A DNA stretch of 64,000 nucleotides, from positions 53,991 to 117,990 of the forward strand of contig NMRA01000859.1 in NCBI GenBank assembly GCA_002633005.1, in the 5' to 3' direction. Shown piece by piece: positions 44,478 through 58,300 of the stretch. Both the position numbers and the translations under genes were made by a program. The DNA is from Phoronis australis. Its lineage: Eukaryota; Phoronida; Phoronidae. The notes beneath the pieces were generated by a model. That model did not search any database, had not been told where the DNA came from, and saw only the letters and a program-made list of their open reading frames with translations. Every line of letters begins with the position of its first letter. Within the stretch, counting starts at the first letter, position 1.

Positions 44478-46057
44478 AACACCCAATGCTTTGAAAAAAT
44501 GTGTTACATCACCTTCATTTAAACTTGTCTACTGAGAGACATAGCAGATGCATAAGCACATCCTCTCTTCGATACAAGTGCACCACCTGGTGTGATGAAG
44601 ATCTCTCAAGTGGTTTGGTTGATAAGAGGACACATGCCTCTAACGCTGGACGCTCACACAGACATGTCCATGTTAAAATGCATTCACATCATGTCAGGAA
44701 GACATTACCAGGAATGGACTGTTTTCAAGTGCAATTAAGAAACTTGCTTTTCGAGTTGAGTGAAAACTCAAAATTTTGAGTTAATACTTGAGCTTTTGCA
44801 CATAATGCTGAGGTCATTAAGTCCAAACTAGGATTAACCACATAAGCCAATGAGTACTTGAGCAGAGAATAATTAATACACACAAAGGCAGAATAGGAAA
44901 TAGCAAAAACAGATTAGATTTCGAGTAACAAGATAAGATCACAGCTTCAGGTAATTTTTGATTGGCATATAAAAATATATTTGATTACAGAGCATCACGG
45001 TATATCCGGACATGCCAGAGTGTGTGAATTTCCTTCCGCAAGCATATTAAGTACGTCATTATTGAAAGTCACAAAAATATATCATAAAGGTCTTAACCTA
45101 ATGATATTTATTTTCATCTCAGTTAAACTGACAGTACTCGTACAATTAAAATGCAAAATATGGCAGTTTAGCCACATGAATCTTCTTGGAATTGTGTATA
45201 CATGGAAGCTCAATAGATGGCGTAGCATCTATGGATATGTGGCAGTAGTAAACGAAAACAGTGACGAACATTGAAAAATTGCTAATTCAGCAAAATTGTG
45301 CAGTAATACAAAATGACTGTCCAGTTAATTGGCCAGAATGTTGACCGACACCAGCTTCTTCCCAGGACGAGCTGAGTGATGAGAGAAGATTACAGTCTCT
45401 GCACTTGAGTGCTGTTACACACTCAATACATGGCGTAGTCGTACGTTGATATTGTGAATTGTCCGTTCATTTTTGAACATTCTTAAATTCACAGTTGAAC
45501 ACTCCAGATGCCATTTTGATTTACAATTGCACACAGCCTTCATTCTAACTGAACATTTACATAACTCACTGAACATTCCTGACTCTGCACATATTATGAT
45601 TCATAATATACAATGTAACAGTTCATTCTTGAACTTTCTCATAGTTGTACACTACTGATGCAATTATGATTCATAATTTAACAGTTAATTCTATTGAACT
45701 TACTCATAGTTCATTGCTGAACACTCTTGAAACTATTATGATTCATAACATAACCGTTCATTCTGACTGATACATTCTCATGGTTCATTGCTGAACTCTC
45801 CAGATACCAGACTTAGTACTAACAAAAAACATTTATACGTTTAAGTACATAAACTATGTCTTCTACAAGTTTGACATATCAGAAGACGATATGACCAGCT
45901 GTTCATAGATTTCCAAAACGAATTTGATGCAGTTAACAACAGAAATTTCTAGTCAAGAGTTAAGCTTTAGAAGGGATTGCATTTATAAAGCTTTAAAATA
46001 AAAGAAAAACCTTATTTGTCAAACGTCGACACAGTAGGCCTGGTAAAAACTAAAATG

Positions 46058-46129
46058 CATGGGTGGCGCAGCACTGAAAAAAAGTGATGAGGCTATAGCC
46101 CCTCAGCCCCCTGTGGGGCGCTGCCCATG
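46058..46129. mobile_element. 72-bp MITE-like element with 5-bp target duplication
   Basis: Termini CATGGGTGGCGC and (other strand) CATGGGCAGCGC. It is flanked by AAATG on both sides (46053-46057, 46130-46134). It has the same family layout as 2427-2504 and 2509-2658, and lies 3' of the Roquin stop. Confidence 0.7.
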
Positions 46130-46219
46130 AAATGATGTGTCCAAATCCAGTATGAGTTTCTGAAGTTTTACTAAAACAAATCATGCTATTAGAATAATGA
46201 GCACTACTGTATATAACTT

Positions 46220-46232
46220 TGACCTCTGACCT
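46220..46232 (-). promoter_or_regulatory. Perfect DR1 nuclear-receptor-type element
   Basis: The minus strand reads AGGTCAGAGGTCA: two perfect AGGTCA half sites with one spacer base, the HNF4/RXR/COUP-TF type. It is just 3' of the Roquin coding end. Motif only. Confidence 0.35.
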
Positions 46233-46327
46233 CTTAGGATGACAGAATTGTAAACCTAGGTCGGAAAAGAAGTAACTCAAACTGTATCGTTCTATTGGCA
46301 ATTAGACAAACACTCCAAGCAATATAT

Positions 46328-49300
46328 TCATGCATGAGACGGGGGTGGTACTGAGTCAGGATTCCGATAGACAGTGTTAGACAACAGACTCCGTGGTACT
46401 GCAGCCGAATCTCGATAGACGGTGTTGGATAACGCACTCGGTGGTACAGGCGCAGGCATCTGGGTGTACATACCAGGGTTAGGCATTACATTGACAGTCT
46501 TGCGACTGCTGAAGTCAAGTCCTATATCAGCCACTGAAAGACACAAAACTCTTTGTGAAACACACATCGTATAAGACGTGAAGCATTGTTTCAAAATATG
46601 AATTTAACATGATGTCAGAACAAGTGCCTCGTTGATTGCTTGCAACATAAAGGTGATTAGAGCACGTGTCTCATTGATTGGCTGTTACCTAAAGGTTTAG
46701 TGATACCTAAATTCCATGCAATAAATTGATTCAATAATTAAAAGTAATTATCGTTTTATATGAAACCGGCACAGATCACTAGCCACTGTCACATCACTCA
46801 GACACAATCTAGTTTTTAATGTGTTCTGGACTACAGTCGTCAAATCTCGAGCCAACAGTAGCATATAAGTGGTCAAGTCTCAAGCCAACCATAGTGTCTG
46901 TGATGGCCAAGTCTTGAGTCAACCATAGCCTATACAAATGTCAAGTCTCATGCCAACCGTAGTGTATACAATGGCCAAATCTTAAACCAACCGTAGTGTG
47001 CACAGTGGTCAGCCATACAATAAACAATGGTCAAGTATCAAGTCAATCATAGTGTAAACAATGGTCAAGCCTCAAGTCAACAATTGTGTATGAAATGGTA
47101 AAGTCTCAAGCCAACCATAGGTATACAATTTTGAGTAGTTGGTAACAACAAACTTCGAATACCAAGTTACAGACTGAAAAGCCTGTGGGAGTTTGTCGTT
47201 AATAGGTAATGCTTTAACATACCAGACGGAAATCTGTGACCGTCGTTCAAGATGGACAGATTAGTGTGGCCTGTGTACAAATCAGCATGGGGCACCTGCA
47301 ACGAAATAACTGCAACTTAGAGTCTGTACCACCAGAGGTCACTAGTAGTTAGAAAGAGTACTAAGATATAACCAATGTTCTCAGCATAATGCCTCTTCAG
47401 TTACAAATTTGTTCTCCAATAGGGTCCTGATAAGAAAGGAAATATTGAATGTCAGACCAACAAAATGGTGTAAGAAAAAATGCTGTAAAATGATTAACAA
47501 TGACACCGGCAGCAACTGCCAGAGTGAAAGACTAGTACAAATTATCGAGCATCAACTTGTCTGAGCATTACCTTGTCTATCCCCCTCAGGCATACTCCTC
47601 TCCACCCACTTTATGTCCCCATCTCAACATACCTCTCCCCTCCAAACGTGCAACTGTAGCCCGTCCTGTCCCTACAAACCTCCGTCCTGTTTCTGCTCTC
47701 TTTCAAGCATACTCTTCGCCACCCACTCCACCCACTCTACCTCCCCCTGTCTCAATATACCTCTCCCTCAAAACATACCGTACGTCCCATCTCTACATAC
47801 TTCACATTCCCCTCGAACACACTGCTTTGCACCCACTGAACATACTCCTATCCCCCCCCAACAAACCACTGCGGCATGCTCAATCTCTAAATACTCCTCC
47901 CTCCAAACATACCACTGCAGCCCAATCCGGTTTCTGCATACTTCTTACTCCCGTCGAACANGTCACATGTCTTGATGAATCTTGTCTGCAGTACACCACA
48001 TCGTCATGAATAACAGAGATGCAGAATGTTGATAAGCGCCCTCTGCGGGCATAGCAAATGTCAGAGCTAAGGAATGCTCCTTTGTTCAAACATCTGCACG
48101 CATTAATCACCGTGAGCAACACTAGAAGCAGTGTGTATGGGGGCAGCACTAGTTATACAAAAACTGACACTGGCAATCCTGGGGGATATTGAGAGTATCG
48201 CAAAGAAAACCCAAATTATCACAGTGACTAAGGGATACTGCAAGACTTGGACCTAACCAATAATCGATGTCAGTCATGCTCACCTGACTAGAAACTAATT
48301 TGTCAGGGCAGAGAGTAAAATTTCAATTGAAACCGAATACTAATTTAATTGATTAGTGATTTGGGGAAAAGCCCAGTGATGGTTGAAGATCAATTTTTAT
48401 TATAAACGATCAACTGCGACTAAAAAGAGCTTAACAAAAAACAGGAAGCAGACATTTACGGAGAGATGGATATAAACAGAAATTGATTCTGTCAGATTTC
48501 AGCGAGTGACGTTAAGAAAAGCCTAGAGTTGCACCTGGAAAAATCTGGGGTGGCTAGTTCACAGATAAACCTGGGGCAGCCAGTTCACAGAAAAGGTTAC
48601 CAAATATCCAATACGCAATAATTTCTGCGTTCGACCAGTGGTCCTGATGATTCAGTGTCTGCACGGTTAGCAGAAGGTCCCAGGTTTGGGTCCAGGTCTG
48701 GCAGAAATCTTTTCGAACGATTGTTCATTAGGTCACGTTATGTGGCCAACAGGAGACATGAAGACCAGATTTAAAAATTTTGTGATCCAATATGGAAGGT
48801 TATCATTTTAAGGCAGGGCTTCATCTTCAAACAGATCATCGTAAACAAAAATCAAGCTCTTTTGGATGGTATTTTGCCATTTTGGCATGCCTTTTACTTG
48901 GAGAATTCATTGTAAACTGCTCAGGGGTCGCAGTAATTTTCTGACTGCGTGACCCACAAATAAAAATCAAGATCACAAGAAAACATTAAAAAACACTCTG
49001 ATCCATGGAATTTCTTGCTGGCAGTCATTACATGTTCATGTTGCACCGAGAGGTCACACCGAGAGGTCACACCGAGAGGTCATGAACATCTCGACTCATT
49101 TCAATACATTCTGAATAAGGATATTTCATTTCTAACGTGAATAAAATGCAAAGCTGTGCCTGGCCAATAATGATTGGACCGCATGCAAAAGTTTTGTGCA
49201 TCTCATGTTTTCAAGCATGTGATTCTTGCAGAAGCATCAATTTATTATGATTATCAACACCTAAAGAACAGGCGTATCCACCTGATTATCTTCAGTGAAG

Positions 49301-52300
49301 TTCATGGCACAACTAGAACCTTTGTTTCAAAATAAACATGATCTGCATGTGATGAACTAGCTCATGCAATGCGGTGTGAAAGTGGCAAAGCAGTGTGAAA
49401 GTGGCATAGCCTGCCACGCATATTTAAAATCGCTAGGTAACATTATTCCACGTTAGTGTACAGCAATGAAAAAGATTGGGGTCCAAAAAGCTTTGAAAAT
49501 ACTGCTGACGGACAAGCATAAATAAAAATGGCCAAACTAACCTTGGGCTTGGCGTGGATACAGACAGTGGTGAGGTGGACTGCAGCTGGGCCACTGGGAC
49601 AACATGGGCAATCTTGTTGCCAGGGATGGGCTCGCCTGTGTGTGGGTCCATGACGATGTCTTCTGGTAGCCCTTGGATACACGTGTACATACTGGGTACA
49701 GGGCTAGGGCTGGGGAACGGGCGAGTTGTTGGAGTTATAGCTGTGACTGGTACAGTTGGCTTGGGCTGTGGGATAAATCAGAGCATTACATTTACAAGTT
49801 TTCGGGAGATGGAGACTTACGTGACAAAGGGAGGGCGATAATGTAAACACGCACACGCACCCAAACACACACTGATAACCATCCTCTCACAAGGCATTTC
49901 TCATATAAAAGTTGTGTTGTGACAGCGATGAGATTTTCTAATGACTTGTTTTCTGGATTTAACACCAGGAGTCACAGTTGACTGTCAACCTCCACTGGAT
50001 ACATGTATGACAATTTTCTTAATCACCACCTCAGTGATTAAACGTGAAGGAGTGAATTGCCAGCCAAGGGTAGAGGACTCTGCACTGACTTTAAGTCACC
50101 TGTTTTGATAAGAACTGACAGTGATGTCTGTACAAGTCTAGGAGATGCAGTTTTCCACTGATTGAAAATAAAATTAAAACAGGGAAATTGAGACATTGGT
50201 AAGATAATAAAAATGTAATTTTCCTTAGTAAGACTTATTGAGGATTATGATTACATAACAGACACATGAAGATCAACTTACAGATAACGCACTAGAGATA
50301 AAGAAAAACCACATGACTCAAACGTCAAATGAGATGAAAGTAACAGTAGAGATAAATGAAAAACCACACAACTCAAGCATCGAATCAGGGCTGTTCCAGT
50401 AAAATCTGTATGGGAGGGGGGAAGGCACCTTTTTTCGCACCCACCCCCCATATTTTTCATTTATTTCTTCAGCCTACCACCCGTAATTTTTTATAAGTTT
50501 GAAATGCAACCACCCGTAATTTTTTTTTGTTCTTGTGGTTGACTGCACAGGCGCTTGAGTTTATCTGTTCCTCCATCACCACTAACGTCATTCATTAATA
50601 AGAAAACATAATGTTTCTTATATATGGTTTTTAGCCATCGAGAAATTCGAGCACCTGTGGTTAACTGGTGTTATGGGCATGCCGATGAGATCGGAGGGAG
50701 TGAAAAAATCGGAGCTTTTTGCAAGTTGCATTTTTGTTTCAGTTTTTGATTCTGTGTTTATAAAATTTACTAAAATTACCCACCATCAAACATTTATGGC
50801 CCAATGAAACAACAACGACCTGTAATTTTTTATTTTTTTGAAGTACGACCACCAGCCATTTTGAATTTAAATCAAACGCAACCACCCATAAATTTTTATT
50901 TCAGTTGCCTTCCCCCCCTCCCACACAGATTTTGCTGGAACAGCCCTCAGACGATAGCGGTAAGGATAATGAAAGACCACACGACCTGAGTGACAAATGA
51001 AATTAAACAATAGAGATAAATGAAAAATCCCATGCCCCAAGTGTCGAATGAGATGATTAGGTTACAAAATACTCGAATATTAACAATAATTATGACACTG
51101 AAGGATGATTGAGGTGATTACGATGAGACACTAAAATATTAAGCACACATGGTACTGAGAGAGAACTGAGACGATATCATTACAAACTTCTTAAAAGTCG
51201 ATCCCGATTGAAATGAAATAAGACTGTAACATGACAGCTGCCAGGTTGTGTTTAAGAACTAAACTTCCGGGCCCATCTAAGGCTCTTCGTCAAATAAAAC
51301 CAAGCCGCCAATAGGTAGCACTCATTATTTCAATACTATGTAACTGTGCCAGCTACGAACATACATTCCGCTGAGACGATTAAGTTGACAAGATACGAGT
51401 CCCATTGGCCGCACTGAACTTATTAATAATCTTTCTGTCTGACATCTGGAGTCAGATGTCACAACATACTGAAAGATCAACATTTATATGAAACTATAAA
51501 AAGGGACAAATGAGATGCTTTATTTCGATTACAAGATACTGAACACTAATACTTGCACGACACCGAAGGATAAAAGACATGCAAATCAATTTCTGCACAC
51601 ATAAAATGATTATATAACATGAATATGCCAAGAAAACCAAAAGTTATGAAAGGTGGACCCGCCCTCTAGATGAGAGCATCTCTGCATCATTATTCACTAG
51701 TAAAAAACACTCTATGTACCTGGGATGACACCGCCTGGACTGGCTCAGTCAGTTTGAACTTGGCCGTGTCCTTCAGTCTCTTGATTGGGCCAAACTTAGA
51801 CACGATTGGCGGGTCAAAGGGCACGAATTGGTCAACTAACTCAGTCCTGAAACAGACAGGAGATGGGCGTAGAAACTTATGGGGACAAATAATTGTTACA
51901 ACCAATTATTGTCATTCTACACACAACTTCTTACGATTGTGAGAGCACAAAAACGTCTTTCGTGTAACCTAATTTTGTATTCTGGTGAGCAAAGCAGGTA
52001 AAGTTGACAAGAAAGAGGCACTGCTGTTTTCACTCGTGACATTTTGACACAATATTTTTGTGTCAATCGCTTGAATATCCGGCTGCGTAATGGTACAATG
52101 ATAATATGACAGCATGGTGGGGGCGAAAATTGTAAAAAATGCTGCGAAATCCTACTGCATTTGGTAAATCCTCACTCAGGAGGGCAAGACATTTTCCACC
52201 AACCACACCAGTGCCATAAACAGACATCATGTCTTCGCATTTGGACAAATGACTACTGAGACTAGAAAGGGGTTATTTCATTTTTGCTTTGCCAGTATTC

Positions 52301-55300
52301 AACATGAATTTATCTCAACAAGAAAAGTAAAAAAAATCCATTCAGTGGCACTCAGTATAGTGCAATATTATCCAACATCACTCTTGCCCACACGTGCTCT
52401 TTGTCAGAGGGCCATCCATACAAAGAATCGCTACAGCCATGAATATAAATCATACTTTCAGTTAGACTTACCTATTGCGACCAGCGCTCGTATTGCGCAC
52501 TCTGTTGGTCGTGTATGTTGGTTCCGTCATCATTCGCGGAATCACTGGTGTGACCTGGTGTGTGAAACCATGAGCCAACATCAAGGTGCATACCAACCGT
52601 TCAAGCCATACTTATGCCATATTGACAACATCAAGTTAGTATAGAAGAGTCAACAGACTTCAGCAAAACAAACAACTGTTAATTAACATGATTGGAGATG
52701 ATACACAGGGGTAGCCCCGGATTACACAGTGATAGAACTCTTTTGACACGGAGGTAAGAAAGCGTATTGTTTTCATTGTCCGCCTTTTGAAATGTCAGGC
52801 ACATTTCCACGGGTTATGTCAGAAGCCGTTCAGGTGTATGGCCGTGGACATATTCCCGGTTTCAATCGTTTAAAAGTACCGAAACCGAGAAGGTATCGTT
52901 AAGAAAGGGAACTTTGTTTGGTTCAACATTAACCCGATGAGCTTGATTTATCCATTCGCTCTGCATTTTCCTGTCTTTCATTGATGTCCAGAAAGTGAAC
53001 AAAATAACGCCACACATCTATATCATTATTTGTCAAGTTTATCCAACTCTCTCCCGTCAGAGTTGCAGCCCATAGCAGTAGTGCTATGATAATTTCCATT
53101 GTCTAATATACACAACAGCTTATTATTAAACGACTTATTCTAAGTTATTAAAATGACATAAGCAAGAAATTGAGTTTCGGGCCTTGAAACTAGGGCTTCC
53201 TATATTAATATAGATAGCCCCACCCCAAGGTGGCCAAGGAGCGAGTCCCTCCATATTAACATAGGTGGCCCCAGCTTGAAGGCGGCCAAAGAGGGGGCCC
53301 CTATACGAAGGCGGGCGAATAGCAGAGCCCTTATATTAATATAGGTGACGCTTCCGGAAGGCAGCCAAAACTTGATGTCCCGTTCCTTGGCCATTTTTGG
53401 GATGGGCCCTCTATATTAATACAAGGGGCTACTTTTTGAGGTCTGAATTTCAATTGCCTGCCTATGTTATTTCATGCGCGTACATTGCTTTAAACACTCA
53501 CTACAGCTTTAATAGGTGGCTCAAAGTATCCTGATGACCAGGGGTTATAAACTCGTTCTGCAGCACTGAGCCCAGGTGGGTAGTCATCCACTTCCCCAAG
53601 GTTGAATGGATCATGCAGGGGCATGTCAACACCATGTTCACCAGGAAGGCTCTTGTTCAACTTGGCCAGGATGGTATTACGTTGCTGCTGCAGTCCCTTC
53701 AGGGCGCTGTCAGGAGTCGTTGGTCTCTGAAAGACGAGTTGGCTAAGTGTGAATCTTTATGTCAAGTTTCATTGAAATCCGTCAATCCATTCTCTCGAAA
53801 TCATCGGGAAATGCTCTTTCACACAAAATACTGAAGAGGCTACACCCCCCCTCCTCCTTGTTCCTAGGAACCGGGAAAATTGAAAAGTTGCATTAACTGC
53901 TGTAGCGATGCCCTGCACCATTGTGCCAAAATCTGACCAGGGGTGTTCCAGATGTCGAGCAGACGCCTGGACAAAGTGATGACAATATACGACCACATAT
54001 GTAGGGTAATAATAATTCATTATGATTTGATTGGTCAGACTGACCCTGACGGACCTGCTGGACATTATTTACACTTTCAAAGTGGCCTGGTCTAGTATCA
54101 CATAAGCAGGCTTTCAAGAAGTTTTAGACAAAAAAAAGGAAAAATAGGACTAATTTTCAAAAAAAAGTTGGAAAAAGTAGGATAAGTAGGAACGGTTGAG
54201 AGCCTGCATAAGGTATAACACATGGAGACAGGCAACATACGCACATTATTTTTACTTCCGACTTATACCTTTTATCACATTTTTAAAACATTTCAGCACG
54301 ATCATTCAAATAATGCAACAAGTTGGAACATAATTTATACTACTTTGCCTGAGCTAATAAACCTGAGAAAAATCTGTTTCATACCACACCCCTTCACTTC
54401 AAATGGTTACTTCTCAGAAGGTGTCAAGTTCAATGTTGGTCTTACTGAAGGATTGTTGTTGTGAGCAACACGACATATATGTCAAAGACTTAACTGGACA
54501 TTCAGATAAGTGATTCAGTTATAATTTTTACTTCATGTACAGAACACCACTGGAACTGAAGGCCACTGCTAAGTCACTCAGCACTCCTTTGCCCAGTTGC
54601 ATGAAACAGTCCCAAATAGGGACTCAACTAAATTCCCTAAATCAACTGCGTATTTGTGGGCTAGTGAAAACTCTATTTGTCCTTTCTCATGATGTTTGAG
54701 TCTCATTAAGTCAATTTTAGGTTTTGATACAAATCGACAATGGTCTCTAAATTGAATTACAAATATTACTGAAAACAGGTAAGGATCTTTTCATGCAATA
54801 CCTTAAATTTAAGGACTAAGTCCCTAATTATTATGACTCAATTAAGGACCCTATTTTTAATTACATATTTAATTAGAAAATGTCATTAGTCAACAAGGAG
54901 CTCATTATGACAGAAAAATGTAACGTCTGTGAGTAAAGAACAAACAAAACAAATACGCAAAAGATTACTGTTTCATGAAACCGGCCACTGAGTGCCAGAC
55001 ACATGACTGTTACTGATTTGAGGCTTGAACTAAATTTACAATTCTTGCCTATCTGACATCATAATGTCAAAGATGCTGCATCACGGTACTTACTCTTAGA
55101 GAAACGAGAGACAAATAGAACTTAATTACCTGAAACATGGACTGTTCCATCTTTCCCTTTGGCGCGTGATGCAGCTGGTATCCCTGGGCAGGGTACATTG
55201 GCCTGCCTAAGGGGAGAAAAGAGTTAATGCTAAGAGATGTGAGAAGAGTTCAAGTAACAAAGATATAGACACTTAGTCAGTTGATTGATCGGCCAGTCTG

Positions 55301-58300
55301 CTGGTGAGTCAGGAACCCATATACCTAATTTCATGAAGAACCACCTATTAAGAACTTTATAGATATCCAGTCAGACTTAAAAGAAAATCAAATTGCCTCA
55401 AAGTGAAACACAGTAATCAGAACTGTCCAAATATTAACCGCAACCATGCTCTCTTCAATATGATCACAAAAGCCACATTTTCAGAAAGATCCATCAAAGA
55501 ACTGCCACTAGAAGATGCCATAGTTGATCTGTAGCGCCAGTTTGACCAACCTTTCCTTGACGAGTACGGCAGTTCGTAAGTCATCATACGTGGCGGTGCG
55601 GCGGCCATGTTACGCGCAAACTCTTCACTGTCAGAGATGGGTGTGTTTGTAGCCTGCGACACGTGACTAGAACAGAAAGACAAGAGTTAGTCAATCTAAC
55701 TTCCTCACAGCTCACTTATAACCATTTCCATGTCTTTAGGAACCCTTGTTAAGAAAACAAATTGTGTAAAAATATGGTTAACAGAGGACTGCAGTGTTAA
55801 ACTAGAAAGATTATTGTCACGGCGTGACAATAACGGACTCTGCGCATGCGTATTACTGGAATTATTATGGGAAGTTACTGACAGCAACCCGTTTACCAAT
55901 ATGAAAAGGAATTCCTTAAAATTGTAGGAGAAATTACATATTAATTTTTTGATGACCTTTCCACTAATTGACCTCTTCCGGTGCATTATGAGCCTCGATG
56001 AGGGAGTAATTGTTAACTCTATTAAAAGTGTGGTTAATGCTAATGATCACAGATGTTTTACTTTAAGCACTTCAGAATACAAGATGAATGAAGTGGTCAA
56101 ACTTTCAGAAGAAAAATGCACCTAATGACCCCATGGGTGCACCAAATGACCTGAAAATTTAGAATTCAAACTCAATCACACTTAGTAAACAGCTACGTAA
56201 TTCTGAAGTCTCTAGCTCAAAATTTTAGTTTGCACTCAATGACCTTTGACCTATTTTTTCTGATTGGTTAGGCCTATTGCGAAGTAAAGTAGGGTATTCA
56301 ATTGGCATGTTGACTTACACCAGTGTGATGAAATTGAAAAGAATTCCTTGAAAAACGTAAGAGATATAACATTTTGAACGTTACATGACCTTTGCACTAA
56401 TTGACCTTATCCGGTGCATTTTAAGCATCTTTAGGAGAATTATTGCAAAGCCCATGGAAAATGTGTTTAACGCTGAGAATCACAGTTGTCTAACGGTTGA
56501 CACATCAGAATACTTGCTGATTGAAAAGGTCAAATTTTCAGAAGAAAAATGCACCTAATGACCCCATGTTTGCACTAAATGACCTGAAACTTTGGATTCC
56601 GATTTGATTTACCCGTGGCAATCAGACCTGTCAATTTGAAGTGTCTAGCTCAAAATTTTAGTTTGCACCTAATGACCATTGACCTATTTCACCTGATTGG
56701 ATGACCCGATTACTTAGAAAAGTAATTTTTCAAATGGTCATGTTGACTTATACCTGTGCACCGAATTTGAAAAAGATAGCTTTAAAACTAAAGGAGGAGT
56801 AGCATTTTGAAAATTATTTGACCTTTGCTCCGAACGACCTCTTCCGGTGCATTATGGAATATGAATATATAATGAATTGAAATTTATATACTGCCTAACA
56901 TCATATTTTCAATTTGAAGAACATACCTGCAACCATTTTGGAGTTATTAAGTTTCAAAGGTGGTCGGAAGAAGAATAAGAATAAGAATAAGAATGAGAAT
57001 AAGAAGAATAAAATTGAAGAAAACCCAGGAACAACTACAGTACTCTGCGCTTACACGCGCAGAGTAACAAGGTGATAAGAGTAATTCAGTGTTAAATATG
57101 TTAAGCCTAGAAATGCAGTTTTAAACATGGTAAACAAAGTACTGCAGTATTAAACTACACAGCAACAAAATGAAAGTGAAACAGCAATTGTGCTGCTTTC
57201 GGTTAATGGTTCAAACCCCCATGACACCAGTATAAGACAGAACACCCATATGGCAACACTTTAGCAAAAAACAAACACTCAGAGACAGACACTTAGAGAC
57301 AAGAAGCTTTCCTGCATTTTTTTCAGAAAACTTCTATCTGGCAATTTTTCTGAAGCTTGACCACTGCCCCAGATGGTGTCTACTCATCCCAAGGTCCAAT
57401 AGCTGTAGCTCCAGTAGCACCACCAATTAGATGGTTCAGCAGTTATGGCTTCAGTAGTGCCTTGGGTCTGGCAATGGTGGCAGAGCAGTGGGATGTGAAG
57501 AACGTCCACCTACATGTTTGATGGTCCAGCAGTTATTGGTCAAGCAGTGCCATCTGCCTGATGATCCAGTAGTTATTGGTCAAGCAGTGCCATCTGCCTG
57601 ATGATGGAGTAGTTATTGGTCAAGCAGTGCCATCTGCCTGATGATTCCGTAGTTATTGTCAAGCAGTGCCATTTGCTTAATGATTCAGTAGCTATTGGTC
57701 AAGCAGTGCCATCTGCCTGATGATTCAGTAGCTATTGGTCAAGTAGTGCCATCTGCCTGATGATTCAGTAGCTATTGGTCAAGTAGTGCCATCTACCTGA
57801 TGATGGAGTAGTTGTTACTCATTATTAGTAATTCTACCTACCTGTCTGATGGCTCAACAGTTATGGGCATGGGCTCCACTCGTGGTTTGGTGATGGTGGT
57901 GGTGATGGTGGTGGTGGCAGGCTGTTGAGGTATGCAGTACTTCTTACTTCGTGCTCGGAAACTATGGACATACAAGTTCAAATCTCTTCAACGTCAACAA
58001 AGGTGAATGAGAAATGCAATGCAAAACAGAATTCTTTGTAAGAACAGAGACGAAGTGTGTCGTAAGAACAGAGACAAAGTGTGTTCATGGACCTCAATAA
58101 GAATTATCTCAGAGACTATCACACAATCGTGCACAGTCACTCAATATGAATCACTAACGCATGCACACACATTTTAGAATCACTGAGTGTGTAACCGCTG
58201 ATCTAAGCACATTAATATGACAGTCACTAAATGTGTAATGATTAATCTGTGCATACTCATATCACAATCACTGAATGTAAAATCACCGATCTATACACAC

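Larger units (their letters stand above)
43698..46327. other. 3' UTRs and intergenic DNA between convergent TADA1 and Roquin
   Basis: AATAAA at 44227-44232 is the likely TADA1 poly(A) signal; a weaker ATTAAA is at 43708-43713. On the minus strand, AATAAA (TTTATT at 45107-45112) may serve Roquin. A 27-bp tandem repeat (GTTCACACTTTGCATACTAGC) occupies 44035-44205. Loose repeats (TGAACATTC, ATTATGATTCATAA) cover 45470-45800. A MITE lies at 46058-46129. No gene is seen. Confidence 0.6.

Noticed and set aside
44501-44779. 92-codon plus-strand open frame 3' of TADA1
   Set aside because: It lies after the TADA1 poly(A) signal, with no recognised motif.
47557-48009. Proline- and serine-rich plus-strand open frame
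   Set aside because: Product of a C-rich degenerate repeat and includes an N; it lies antisense in a Roquin intron.
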